This document shows positions 23,401 through 33,026 of a stretch of DNA of 35,214 bases, in pieces; the first letter of the stretch is position 1; every line of letters begins with the position of its first letter. Location of the stretch: assembly GCA_016869045.1 (NCBI GenBank), contig VGFC01000025.1, forward strand, positions 1-35,214, given 5' to 3'. Source of the DNA: Armatimonadota bacterium (GTDB lineage Bacteria; Armatimonadota; Zipacnadia; Zipacnadales; VGFC01). The translations under genes were made by a program, and so were the position numbers. The notes below the pieces were generated by a model. It ran no database searches, was not told where the DNA came from, and saw only the letters and a program-made list of their open reading frames with translations.

Positions 23401-26142
23401 ATGAGCATCCCCTATTCAGTAACGCTGGCACTCGTCGTGGGCCTGGCGGCGGCCGCGGTCGGCTGCTCGGCGGCGCGCGCGACCACCCTTCACGTCGCGC
23501 CGGGTGGCAACGACGCGTGGTCCGGGCGCCTGGAGCATCCGAACGCCGCGAAGACCGATGGCCCTCTCGCCTCGCTGACCGGCGCACGGGACGCCGTTCG
23601 CGCGCTGAAGGCGAGGGGGCCCCTGACAGAACCCGTCCGGGTCATCGTCGCCATGGGCGAGTACTTCCTCGCCGAGCCCCTCGTCCTGACGCCCCCGGAC
23701 AGCGGGACGGGGAAGTGCCCCATCTCCTACGAGGCGGAGCCGAACGCGAAGCCTGTCTTCTCCGGTGGGCGCAAGATTGGCGGCTTCACGAAGGGTGCCG
23801 ACGGAGTCTGGACCGCCCGCGTCCCCGAGGTCGCCGCCGGGACATGGTACTTCGAGCAACTCTGGGTGAATGGCAAGCGTGCGACTCGCGCCCGCAGCCC
23901 GAACCGCTTCTACCACTACCTTCTGGGCAAGGTGGAGCGCGCCCTCGATCCGGCGACCGGACAGGTCGCGGACTTCACCAACCGCGCCTTCAAGGCCCGG
24001 CCCGAAGACATCGCCCCGCTGCTCAGCCTCCCGAAGGACCGGCTGAACGACGCGGCCATCGTGGCCTACCATTCCTGGGAGGCCTCGCGCTCCCGCGTCG
24101 CTCAGGTTGACCCGAGCACCGGCATGGTGGTCGTGACCGCGCCCATCGGGTGGGGCTTCGCCTACTGGGGCCCGAACTGCCGTTACCACATCGAGAACGT
24201 GAAGGCGCTGCTGGATGAGCCGGGCGAGTGGTTCCTGGACCGCGACGGTACGCTCTCGTACATCCCGCTGCCCGGCGAGGACATGACGAAGGCGGAGGTC
24301 ATCGCGCCGGTGACCGAGGAGTTCGTCCGCATCCAGGGCGACCCCGAACTGGGCTTGCCCGTGGAGCATGTCGCCCTGAAGGGGCTCAGCTTCCGGCACA
24401 GCCAGTACGTCCTGCCGCCGGAGGGGCACGCCGACGGGCAGGCCGAGGTCACGATCCCTGCGGTCATCATGCTCGACGGCGCGCGCAATGTGTCGATTGA
24501 GGACTGCGAGGTCAAGCATGTCGGCATCTGGGGTGTCTGGTTCCGCCGCGGCTGCCGCGACTGCAAGGTAGCCCGCACCTGGTTCGACGACCTGGGCGCA
24601 GGCGGCGTCAAGATCGGCGAGGGCTGGGGCGTTGACCTGACGAGCCCTGCAGTGCACACGACGGGGATCGTGTGTGACAACAACATCATCCACACCGGCG
24701 CGCGCATCCACATCGGCGCGATCGGCGTGTGGATCGGCCACAGCGGCGGCAATCAGGTCACCCACAACGACATCAGCGACTTCTTCTACACGGGCGTCTC
24801 CGTCGGTTGGAGCTGGGGCTACAACCCGACGATCTCGCACAACAACCACATCGACTTCAACCACATCCACCACCTCGGCTGGGGCGTGCTGAGCGACATG
24901 GGGGGCGTCTACACGCTCGGCCTCTCCGACGGCACGACCGTCAGCAACAACGTCATCCACGACGTGTACTCCTACGACCGCTACGGTCGCGGCGGCTGGG
25001 GGCTCTACAACGACGAGGGCACCTCCAACATCACCATGGAGAACAACCTCGTCTACCGCGTGAAGACCGGCACCTACCATCAGCACTACGGCGAGAGCAA
25101 CCTCGTCCGCAACAACATCCTCGCCTACAGCATGGACGGGCAGATCCAGCGCTCCCGCCCTGAGGAGCACCTGTCCTTCACCTTCAGCAACAACATCGTC
25201 TACTGGGACGAGGGGCCCGCTATCACTGCCGGCAGCATCAACACGGACTGGGCGAAATGCGAGCGCAACCTCTACTGGGACGCTTCAGGCAAGCCCATCG
25301 ACTTCCAGGGCCTCTCGCTCGATGACCGCAAGGCGAAGGGCTGGGACCTGGGCTCCATCGCCGAAGACCCTCTCTTCGTCGATCCGAAGAACGGTGACTT
25401 CCACCTGAAGCCCAACTCCCCGGCCTACAAGATCGGGTTCAAGCCCTTCGACTACACGCAGGCCGGGCTCTACGGCGACCCGAAGTGGGTGGCCATCGCG
25501 AAGGGCTTCACCTTCCCCGAGGTCGAGTTCGCACCCCCTCCGCCGCCGCCGCCGCCGATGGAGGTCGATGACGACTTCGAGTTCACGCCCGTGGGCGCTC
25601 CGCCCGGCGACGCGCAAGCTAATGTGGAGAACAAGGGCGACGCGATTGTCGTCACGGACGAGACCGCTGCCGGCGGCAAGCACAGCCTGAAGATCCAGGA
25701 CGCGCCCGGCCTGCAGTTCGGCTACAACCCGCATCTCGTCTACGCACCCAACCACGCCCGGGGCACGACCCGCGGCAGCTTCGACATGCGGATCGAAGAG
25801 GGCGTGGTCATGTACTACGAGTGGCGCAGCTGGGATGTGCAGCCGTACCAGGTCGGCCCCACCTTCTGGATTCGCAATGGGAAGCTGCAACGCGCCGGGA
25901 AGGACGTCCTCGACCTGCCGCTCGGCCAGTGGTTCCACGTCGAGGTCGTCGCCAAGATCGGCACGGACGCCGACGGCAAGTGGACGCTGACCGTCACCCT
26001 CCCCGGCCAGGCGCCGACGGTGTTCGCCGACCTGCCCGTCGGCAGCCCCGACTTCAGGAACCTCACCTGGGTCGGCTGGAGCAGCAGCGCTGAGGACAAG
26101 ACCACGTTCTACCTGGACAACATCAGGATCAGGAATGAGTGA
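23401..26142 (+). CDS. Secreted right-handed parallel beta-helix protein with C-terminal ConA-like domain
   Basis: Signal peptide; [41 protein letters not shown]; repeated N-rich beta-helix rungs; PPPPPPPP linker, then DDFEFTPVG...[11 protein letters not shown]. Confidence 0.9.
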   Translation: MSIPYSVTLALVVGLAAAAVGCSAARATTLHVAPGGNDAWSGRLEHPNAAKTDGPLASLTGARDAVRALKARGPLTEPVRVIVAMGEYFLAEPLVLTPPDSGTGKCPISYEAEPNAKPVFSGGRKIGGFTKGADGVWTARVPEVAAGTWYFEQLWVNGKRATRARSPNRFYHYLLGKVERALDPATGQVADFTNRAFKARPEDIAPLLSLPKDRLNDAAIVAYHSWEASRSRVAQVDPSTGMVVVTAPIGWGFAYWGPNCRYHIENVKALLDEPGEWFLDRDGTLSYIPLPGEDMTKAEVIAPVTEEFVRIQGDPELGLPVEHVALKGLSFRHSQYVLPPEGHADGQAEVTIPAVIMLDGARNVSIEDCEVKHVGIWGVWFRRGCRDCKVARTWFDDLGAGGVKIGEGWGVDLTSPAVHTTGIVCDNNIIHTGARIHIGAIGVWIGHSGGNQVTHNDISDFFYTGVSVGWSWGYNPTISHNNHIDFNHIHHLGWGVLSDMGGVYTLGLSDGTTVSNNVIHDVYSYDRYGRGGWGLYNDEGTSNITMENNLVYRVKTGTYHQHYGESNLVRNNILAYSMDGQIQRSRPEEHLSFTFSNNIVYWDEGPAITAGSINTDWAKCERNLYWDASGKPIDFQGLSLDDRKAKGWDLGSIAEDPLFVDPKNGDFHLKPNSPAYKIGFKPFDYTQAGLYGDPKWVAIAKGFTFPEVEFAPPPPPPPPMEVDDDFEFTPVGAPPGDAQANVENKGDAIVVTDETAAGGKHSLKIQDAPGLQFGYNPHLVYAPNHARGTTRGSFDMRIEEGVVMYYEWRSWDVQPYQVGPTFWIRNGKLQRAGKDVLDLPLGQWFHVEVVAKIGTDADGKWTLTVTLPGQAPTVFADLPVGSPDFRNLTWVGWSSSAEDKTTFYLDNIRIRNE

Positions 26143-26190
26143 GGTTGGCAGGTTCGAAGGTTGGCAAGTTCGCAAGTTCGCAGGTTGGCG
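26143..26190. repeat. Degenerate short tandem repeat (GGTTGGCAGGTTCGAAGGTTGGCAAGTTCGCAAGTTCGCAGGTTGG)
   Basis: Reiterated 7-8 nt units directly after the beta-helix stop codon. Confidence 0.75.
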
Positions 26191-26225
26191 GCGCGCTTGC
26201 GCTGCCTGCGATAGGAGGTCGGGCC

Positions 26226-27296
26226 ATGAACACGAGACTGCTTACGGTTGCCGTCGCCGCTGTGTGCGTCGCCGGCGTGGTTGTCGCTCAGACCGTCAAC
26301 GTTCCGGTTGGCGGCGGAGCCGCGGGCATTGACGATCTGAAGCTCGTCCAGCTTGGCGGCATCGAGGCCAAGCTGGAGCGCCTCCCCGACGCGGACGCGG
26401 GCAAGCCGGCGGCCAAGGTCACCTTCAAGAAGGCCGACGAACCGCGGCGGCTGGTTGCCCTGGAGGCCCGCCCGGGGAAGAGCGCGGTCGGGGCGAAGGC
26501 GCTCGTCGCGCGCTACCGGCTGACCCTGAAGACTGGCGAGGCGCGCCTCGCTCTGGTCGCCTGGGATGCGGCCGGCAACGCCTGGCATAAGACAGGCTCA
26601 GAGCCCGCGAAGACGGGCGCCTTCACCGATGGCCGAGTGGCCGCGAGCAGCCCGCGTCCGGCGGCGTTCAACCAGGAGCCGGCGCTTGAGTTCAACTGGG
26701 ATGACATCGAGAAGGTCTGGGTCGGCCTCGTGATCGACGGTGCCGCCGAGGGCACCTTCGAACTGAGCGCCGCCCGGTTGACCGACGAGCCCTACCGCGC
26801 GGCCGAGCCGCTCGCCCTGACGATCGCCGACACGAAGCTCTGGAGCATCGGCAAGGACCCAGCCGTCACCGCCGAGATGACCGTCGCCGACGAGGGCCCG
26901 AACGGCGGGGCTTGCACGAAGCTCGCCTTCACCTTCCCCGGCGGCAAGCACATGTACCTCGTGCCCTCGATGGCCCTCCCCCAGAGCGACCTGGAGGGCT
27001 ACTCGGCCCTGGAGATCACGTACAAGGCCGAGCTGCCGCCGGGCATTCAGGGCCTGCTGCTCATGCTGGGCGAATCGGGCGGGCAGTTCATGGTCGAGCC
27101 GATGCCTGCGCCGAGCGAGAAGTGGATCACGGCCACCATCCCCTTCGCCGACTTCAAGCTCGGCGGCTGGTCGAAGGACGACAACGGCGTGCTGGACCTC
27201 GACCGCGTGCAGAGCCTGATGATCGGCACCCACGGCGCCTCCACCGGCGGCGGCCCCGGCCTCATCATGGTGTCCGACGTGCGGTTCGTGCCGTGA
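26226..27296 (+). CDS. Secreted carbohydrate-binding-like protein
   Basis: SD ATAGGAGGT before ATG 26226; signal peptide MNTRLLTVAVAAVCVAGVVVAQ; C-terminal beta-sandwich-like WITATIPFADFKLGGWSKDDNGVLDLDRVQSLMIG. Confidence 0.8.
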   Translation: MNTRLLTVAVAAVCVAGVVVAQTVNVPVGGGAAGIDDLKLVQLGGIEAKLERLPDADAGKPAAKVTFKKADEPRRLVALEARPGKSAVGAKALVARYRLTLKTGEARLALVAWDAAGNAWHKTGSEPAKTGAFTDGRVAASSPRPAAFNQEPALEFNWDDIEKVWVGLVIDGAAEGTFELSAARLTDEPYRAAEPLALTIADTKLWSIGKDPAVTAEMTVADEGPNGGACTKLAFTFPGGKHMYLVPSMALPQSDLEGYSALEITYKAELPPGIQGLLLMLGESGGQFMVEPMPAPSEKWITATIPFADFKLGGWSKDDNGVLDLDRVQSLMIGTHGASTGGGPGLIMVSDVRFVP

Positions 27297-27299
27297 CGG

Positions 27300-27334
27300 C
27301 AGGTTCGGGGTTCAGCGTTCGGGGTTCGGGGTGA
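27300..27334. repeat. Degenerate short tandem repeat (GGTTCGGGGTTCAGCGTTCGGGGTTCGGGG)
   Basis: Reiterated GTTCGGGG units right after the upstream stop. Confidence 0.75.
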
Positions 27335-27359
27335 CGCCCAGGACAACCAGGAGGCCCGG

Positions 27360-29612
27360 ATGATGAGGGCAAGTGTGGTGGCGACGGCGCTCCTGTTGGG
27401 CGCGACCGGTCTGGCCCAAGAGCCGGCCAGCCTGGTCGCCAACGGTGGCTTCACCGCCGGCACGCAGTTCTGGACGCTGTACGGCGAGGAGCGGTGTCGG
27501 GCGTCGGTGATCGACTCCGGGCGCCCGGACTTCCCCAGGGCCCTGCACCTGGAGCTGAACCCGGAGCCAGGCAGCGATCCCTGGTCGATCCAGGTGCAGC
27601 AACCCGTGGACGGCTTCCTCAGCAAGGGCGACCGGCTGCAGATCAAGGTCTGGATGCGCAGCCCGACGCGCAACAAGCTGACCGCGTACCTCCAGATTCC
27701 TCGCGCGCCCTACAACAAGCCGCTGAGCAGCACGCTCGAACTCACGCCGGACTGGCAGGAGGTCACGGTCGAGGGCGCCGCCGATGCCGACTGCAGCCCG
27801 GGCGGACTGCATCTCGGGTTCCATCTCGGCTTCGGGCCGGGCACCGTGGAGATGACGGGCGTGCGCGTGCTGGACCTGGATATGAAGCCCGAGACGGGCG
27901 GGGAGCGACCCACCGTGGACAAGCCGCAGAGCCTCATCTCGAACGGCGACCTGACGCAGCCTCTGCAGGGAACGTGGCCGACCGGTACCGACCGCATGAA
28001 GGTCGAGGTCATCGACGCGCAGGTCGGTGGCTACACGAAGGCCGCGCGCCTGACGGTTGACCCGGAGCCCAACCAGCCGCCCTGGAACATCCAGTGGGCG
28101 CAGCCCTGCCGGGGCTACATCCGCACGGGGGATGCGGTCTACTTCCGCGCCTGGCTGCGCAGCCGGGATCGCTGCCAGGTCACCTTCATCTGGGAGCTGG
28201 GGCGCGCGCCCAACACGAAGTACATCGACCAGAAGGTGAGGCTCACTCCCGACTGGCAGGAGTACCGCTTCATGGGCCGCGCGGGGCAGGGCTTCCGGCC
28301 CGAGGAGTCGCGCGCCTCGCTGTTCGTGGGCCACGACAGGGGCGTCATCGAGGTCGCCGGGATCCGGGTCGAGAACTTCGGCGAGGCGCCGGACGCCGCG
28401 TTCGACCAGACCATCGACTACTGGGGCGGGCGCGAGCACAACGACGACTGGCGGCCCGCCGCGCTCGCGCGCATCGAGCAGATCCGCAAGGGCGATCTCA
28501 CGATCCGCGTGGTGGATGCCAACGGCAAGCCAATCCCCGGCTGCACCGTGCACGTCCGGCAGAAGCGGCACTTCTTCCGCTTCGGCACGGCCGCGCCGGC
28601 TGTCCGATTCCTCGACCAAACCAACCCCGACAACCTCCGCTTCCAGCAGGAGGTCGAGCGCCTCTACAACGTGGTGACCTTCGAGAACGACCTTAAGTGG
28701 GCGGCGACGAATCCGAACCAGCTCGCGATGGTGGACCGCGCGGTCGAGTGGCTGCACGCGCGCAACATCGACGTGCGCGGCCACTGCCTCCTCTGGGGGG
28801 CCTACGGGCACCTCCCGCCGCCCTTCCGCGCGCTGCGCGGCGAGGAGCTGCTGCAGACCTGCCAGGACCATGTCGCCGAGTACGCGGGCCACACGCGTGG
28901 CCAGCTGTACCTGTGGGATGTCGTCAACGAGGCGGGGAGCAACACGGAGCTGTGGGATGAGATCGGCTGGGAGCGCTTCGCGGACGCCTTCCGCTGGGCG
29001 CGCGCCGCCGACCCGGACGTGAAGCTCTGCTACAACGACTACGGCATCGTGAACCTGAACCCGGGCTACCGGGCCACGGTGAGGAAGCGAATCGAGTACC
29101 TCGTCGATCACGACGCGCCCTTCGACGCGCTCGGCATTCAAGGCCACATGCACCTGCCGCTGACGCCGATGCACACGGTGCTGGGGATTCTGGACGAGTG
29201 GGCCGCCTTCGGCAAAGACCTGGAGATCACCGAGTTCGACCTCGGCCTGCAAAATGACGAAGTGCACGCGCAATACGTGCGGGACTTCATGACCGCCGTC
29301 TTCAGCCACCCGAAGATCACGGCCTTCATCATGTGGGGCTTCTGGGAGGGCTCACACTGGCGCGGTAAGGAGGGCGGCGCGATGTTCCGCCGCGACTGGA
29401 CCCCGCGCCCCGCCCAGCAAGCCTGGGAGGACCTCGTCCTGAGGCAGTGGTGGACCAACGCGGACGCAAACACCGGGGACGACGGAACCGCCACGCTGCG
29501 CGCCTTCCACGGCACGCACGAGATCACGGTCGAACGCAACGGCGCCCGCGCGGCCGTCACCTTCGACCTCGTGCCCGGCAAGCCGGGCGAGGTCGGGGTC
29601 CTCCTCAAGTGA
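27360..29612 (+). CDS. Secreted glycoside hydrolase family 10 (endo-xylanase-like) with two tandem N-terminal CBM-like domains
   Basis: Signal peptide; two related NGGF/SNGDL...TPDWQE...domains; GH10 core FENDLKWAATNP, YLWDVVNEA (acid/base Glu), LEITEFDLGL (nucleophile Glu), FIMWGFWEGSHW. Confidence 0.92.
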   Translation: MMRASVVATALLLGATGLAQEPASLVANGGFTAGTQFWTLYGEERCRASVIDSGRPDFPRALHLELNPEPGSDPWSIQVQQPVDGFLSKGDRLQIKVWMRSPTRNKLTAYLQIPRAPYNKPLSSTLELTPDWQEVTVEGAADADCSPGGLHLGFHLGFGPGTVEMTGVRVLDLDMKPETGGERPTVDKPQSLISNGDLTQPLQGTWPTGTDRMKVEVIDAQVGGYTKAARLTVDPEPNQPPWNIQWAQPCRGYIRTGDAVYFRAWLRSRDRCQVTFIWELGRAPNTKYIDQKVRLTPDWQEYRFMGRAGQGFRPEESRASLFVGHDRGVIEVAGIRVENFGEAPDAAFDQTIDYWGGREHNDDWRPAALARIEQIRKGDLTIRVVDANGKPIPGCTVHVRQKRHFFRFGTAAPAVRFLDQTNPDNLRFQQEVERLYNVVTFENDLKWAATNPNQLAMVDRAVEWLHARNIDVRGHCLLWGAYGHLPPPFRALRGEELLQTCQDHVAEYAGHTRGQLYLWDVVNEAGSNTELWDEIGWERFADAFRWARAADPDVKLCYNDYGIVNLNPGYRATVRKRIEYLVDHDAPFDALGIQGHMHLPLTPMHTVLGILDEWAAFGKDLEITEFDLGLQNDEVHAQYVRDFMTAVFSHPKITAFIMWGFWEGSHWRGKEGGAMFRRDWTPRPAQQAWEDLVLRQWWTNADANTGDDGTATLRAFHGTHEITVERNGARAAVTFDLVPGKPGEVGVLLK

Positions 29613-29662
29613 CGGCTGTCGCGCTTCGTGCTCCTTGGTGCCTTCCCCGTGGTCTTCGTGTT

Positions 29663-32600
29663 TCAGCCTTCGCCTTCGCAGGCCTTCGCGAGGGCCACCC
29701 GGATTGCCCGCTCACCTAGTCTGACTTCGGTCGCCTCCGCGCTCGGATCGCCGACCGTCAGGGACAGCGCCAGCGTCTCCGCCTTGATCGTCTCGGCGTG
29801 TTCTTCGCAGACGGAGGTCAGTAGCTCGTCGCCGCTGATCGTGAGCGTGATGCGGTCGGTCAGCTCCAGCCCGGCGTCCTTGCGCAGCTCCTGCAGGTGG
29901 CGGATGATGTCGCGAGCGAGACCCTCGCGGATGAGGGCGTCGGTGAGCTGCGTGTTCAGGGCGATGGCGACAGCGCCCTCGGCCTTGGTGATGATGCCCT
30001 CGCGGTCGAGGGCCTCGATGGCGACCATCTCCGGCGCGACCTCCACTGTCTCGCCGTCCACGGTGAGGGTGACCGCGTTGCCATCGTGCAGAAGCCGCAC
30101 CTGATCCTCCGGCAGCGCTGAGATCGCCGCGGCGATGGCCGGGGCCTTCTGCCGGAAGACGGGGCCGAGCTTGCGGTGCTCCGGGTTCGCCCTGAGCGTC
30201 TTGAGCGCGTCGAGGCTGTCCGCGAGCCGCACTTCCTTGACGTTGACCTCGTCGAGGATGTCGTTCAGGCAGCGCTGCACCCACGGCCGCGTCGCCTCCG
30301 GCGCCACCACGTGCAGTTCCGAAAGCGGCTGGCGGATGCGCAGTTGGGCCTCCATGCGCGCCGAGACCGCGAGGTTGATGGCCTGCTGCAGGTCGTCCAC
30401 CGCCGACTCCAGCTCGCGGTCCACCAGGTCGGGTCGCGGCTCGGGGTACGGCGTGTGGTGGACGCTCTCCGGCGCGCTCGGGTCGATGCCGCGCACGAGC
30501 GTCTGGTACATCTCCTCGGCCAGGAAAGGCATGAAGGGCGCCGCGAGACGAACCAGCGTCACCAGCACGTGGTACAGCGTCGCATAGGCCGCCTGCTTGT
30601 CGGGGCTATCTCCCGCCCTCCACATCCGCCGGCGGCTGCGCCGGATGTACCACCGCGACAGGTCGGTCCACAGCGTCTCCAGCGCGTCCGCCGCCCGCCG
30701 CACCTCGAACGCGTCCAGCGCACCGCGTACGTCCTCCACCGTGCGATAGGTGCGCGAGATGACCCAGCGGTCAAGGAGCGAGAGGTCCTCCGTGGGCGGC
30801 TCGAGGTAGCTGCCCAGCCTCGGCTCATCGACGTTCGCGTACATCACGAGGAAACGGTACGAGTTCCACAGCAGCGTCAGGCGCCGGTGTACGTCCCTCC
30901 CGATCCCGAAGCCGAAGCGCAGCGGGTTCTCCGCCGTCTGGGTCACATAGAGCCACCGCACGGGGTCGCCGCCGAGGGTCTCGAACGCGTCATCCATCCA
31001 GATCGCGTTCCCCCAGCTCTTGTGCATCGCCTGGCCGTCCTCGGCCAGGACGCGGTCATAGGTCAGGCACTGGCGGTAGGGCGCGCGCCCGTCGATCGCG
31101 ACCGCCATGATCAGCAGCGCGTAGAACCAGAGCCGCACCTGCTCTTGCATCTCGACCACAAGGTCGGCGGGGAACCACGTGTTGAAGTACTCGTCATCGA
31201 CACCGTGGTGTAGCGTCGAGAACGGCACGATCCCTGCATCCAGCCAACAGTCCCCCACTTCCGGCACGCGCTCGACCGACCCGCCGCACTTCGGGCAGCG
31301 GATGCGGATCGCGTCGATCCACGGGCGGTGCAGCTCCGGCAGGTCGCTGATCGGCTCGGTGGCGAGCGACTCCAACTCCGCGCGGCTGCCGACGACCGTC
31401 GTCTCGCCGCAGCCGCAGCGGTAAAACGGCAGCGGCAGGCCCCAGTAGCGCTTCCGTGAGATGCACCAGTCGCCCATGCCGGTCAGCCAGTCGGCCATCC
31501 GCGCGCCGCAGTGCGGCGGGTGCCAGGTGACCGTCTCGTTGGCGGCGAGCAGCTTCGCCCGCAGCGACTCGACGCCGATGAACCACTCGCCGACCAGCCG
31601 GAAGATCAGCTCCTCCTTGCAGCGCCAGCAGTTGGGGTAGCGGTGCTCGTACTCCTCGGTCTTGTAGAGAAGGCCCTTCTCCTCAAGGCTCGTGAAGATG
31701 TCCGGGGCGACCGTGCCGACGTACTTCCCGGACATCGGGCCAAACGTGTCGAGATAGAGACCCGCCTCGTCGGTCGCCGCGACAACGTCGAGCCCGATGG
31801 CCTTGGAGAGTTCGTAGTCCTCTAGACCGCACCCCGGCGCGATATGTACGACGCCCGTGCCCTCCTCGGCGGAGACCTGGTCCCAGAGCACGACGCGGTG
31901 GTTCACGCCCTGCTGTGCGGGCAGGTCATCGAACGGACCGCGGTAGGTCTTCCCTTCCAGCTCCCGTCCCTTAACCACGCCCAGCGTCTCGTAGCCGCCC
32001 TGCAGCACATCCAGCCGTTCCGTCGCGACGTAGAGCACGTCCTCGCCCTGCCGGACGCGCGTGTACTCCATGTTCTCGCCGACCGCCAAGGCCACGTTCG
32101 CGGCCAGCGTCCAGGGCGTTGTGGTCCAGACGAGGATCTTCTCACCCGATCCGTCGGTCAGGGGCAGCTTCAGGAAGACGGCTGCGTGGGTCACCTCGCG
32201 GTAGGAGTCCAGCATCTCGTGCTGCGACAGGCTCGTGCCGCAGCGCGGGCACCAGGGCATCGGCCGGTCGGAGCGGTACAACCAACCCCGCTCGTGGCAG
32301 AGCCTCAGGAAGCCCCAGATGTACTCGATGTTCGTGTCGCTGAGGGTGTAGTAATCGTTCCCCCAGTCCATCCACTGGCCCAGCTCGACGGACTGGCGCA
32401 TCTGCATGGCCGCGTACTTCTCGACCCGCGCCCGGCACGCGCGGATGAACTCCGCCAACCCGAAGGCCTCGATGTCCCGCTTGCTGCGCAGGCCCAGCTC
32501 CTTCTCGACCTCCACCTCCACCCACAGGCCGTGGCAGTCGAACCCGTTCTGGTAGCGCTGGCGGCACCCCTGCATGGCCCTGTAGCGCAGGTAGACGTCC

Positions 32601-32797
32601 TTGTACGTCCGCCCGCGCGCGTGATGCACGCCCATCGAGTCGTTCGCGGTGATCGGGCCATCGATGAAGGAGTGAATCGGCCCGTTCGCGTTCTTCTCGA
32701 CGAGCTTCCCAAAGGCGTCGCTCGCCTCCCACAGCTTGAGCATCTCAAGCTGCATCTGCCGGAAATCCGGCTCCTCCCTCACCGGCTCAAACAGCAT
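29663..32797 (-). CDS. ileS: Isoleucyl-tRNA synthetase with altered HIGH motif (GVHH)
   Basis: 1044 aa from ATG 32797 (SD CAGGAG 8 nt upstream; ORF-track start at 32806 is GTG). DGPITANDSMGVHHARGRTYKDVYLRYRAMQG; FDCHGLWVEVEVEKELG; QAMHKSWGN in KMSKS position. Confidence 0.93.
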   Translation of the reverse strand: MLFEPVREEPDFRQMQLEMLKLWEASDAFGKLVEKNANGPIHSFIDGPITANDSMGVHHARGRTYKDVYLRYRAMQGCRQRYQNGFDCHGLWVEVEVEKELGLRSKRDIEAFGLAEFIRACRARVEKYAAMQMRQSVELGQWMDWGNDYYTLSDTNIEYIWGFLRLCHERGWLYRSDRPMPWCPRCGTSLSQHEMLDSYREVTHAAVFLKLPLTDGSGEKILVWTTTPWTLAANVALAVGENMEYTRVRQGEDVLYVATERLDVLQGGYETLGVVKGRELEGKTYRGPFDDLPAQQGVNHRVVLWDQVSAEEGTGVVHIAPGCGLEDYELSKAIGLDVVAATDEAGLYLDTFGPMSGKYVGTVAPDIFTSLEEKGLLYKTEEYEHRYPNCWRCKEELIFRLVGEWFIGVESLRAKLLAANETVTWHPPHCGARMADWLTGMGDWCISRKRYWGLPLPFYRCGCGETTVVGSRAELESLATEPISDLPELHRPWIDAIRIRCPKCGGSVERVPEVGDCWLDAGIVPFSTLHHGVDDEYFNTWFPADLVVEMQEQVRLWFYALLIMAVAIDGRAPYRQCLTYDRVLAEDGQAMHKSWGNAIWMDDAFETLGGDPVRWLYVTQTAENPLRFGFGIGRDVHRRLTLLWNSYRFLVMYANVDEPRLGSYLEPPTEDLSLLDRWVISRTYRTVEDVRGALDAFEVRRAADALETLWTDLSRWYIRRSRRRMWRAGDSPDKQAAYATLYHVLVTLVRLAAPFMPFLAEEMYQTLVRGIDPSAPESVHHTPYPEPRPDLVDRELESAVDDLQQAINLAVSARMEAQLRIRQPLSELHVVAPEATRPWVQRCLNDILDEVNVKEVRLADSLDALKTLRANPEHRKLGPVFRQKAPAIAAAISALPEDQVRLLHDGNAVTLTVDGETVEVAPEMVAIEALDREGIITKAEGAVAIALNTQLTDALIREGLARDIIRHLQELRKDAGLELTDRITLTISGDELLTSVCEEHAETIKAETLALSLTVGDPSAEATEVRLGERAIRVALAKACEGEG

Positions 32798-32873
32798 GGC
32801 AAACACTCCTGCGGTCGGCGCCTCACACGCGCGACTTCGTCAGACCGAAACCGGGGAAGCACTTCAGGGCCAC

Positions 32874-32902
32874 AGTATAGGCACGCGGGGATGGTGCGTC
32901 AA
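32874..32902 (-). promoter_or_regulatory. Sigma70-type promoter TTGACG-N17-TATACT for ileS
   Basis: Reverse strand: TTGACG (32897-32902), 17-nt spacer, TATACT (32874-32879). Confidence 0.65.
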
Positions 32903-33026
32903 CCGGACGAACGCCGGGGCTGTCGGCGGCGTAGGCGAAGGTATCGCCAGGCGCAGTGGCCAAGGAGACAGAGGCCTGGCCTGATCGACGGGCCAGTTCC
33001 ACAAGGCCGGAGGGAGGACTCTCGCC

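Noticed and set aside
23416-25170. 584-aa minus-strand ORF opposite the beta-helix gene
   Set aside because: Shadow ORF, low-complexity V/D/A-rich translation.
25530-25560. Proline octamer in the beta-helix protein
   Set aside because: Simple inter-domain linker (GCC/CCG slippage-prone run); ordinary in secreted multi-domain proteins.
27312-29309. 665-aa minus-strand ORF opposite the GH10 gene
   Set aside because: Antisense shadow ORF of a high-GC coding region; no recognizable domain, composition biased to R/V/H, and the plus strand has clear GH10 motifs.
32807-33026. T-box riboswitch upstream of ileS
   Set aside because: Looked for the AGGGUGGNACCGCG antiterminator motif on the minus strand; none seen, and the predicted leader is only about 60-70 nt.
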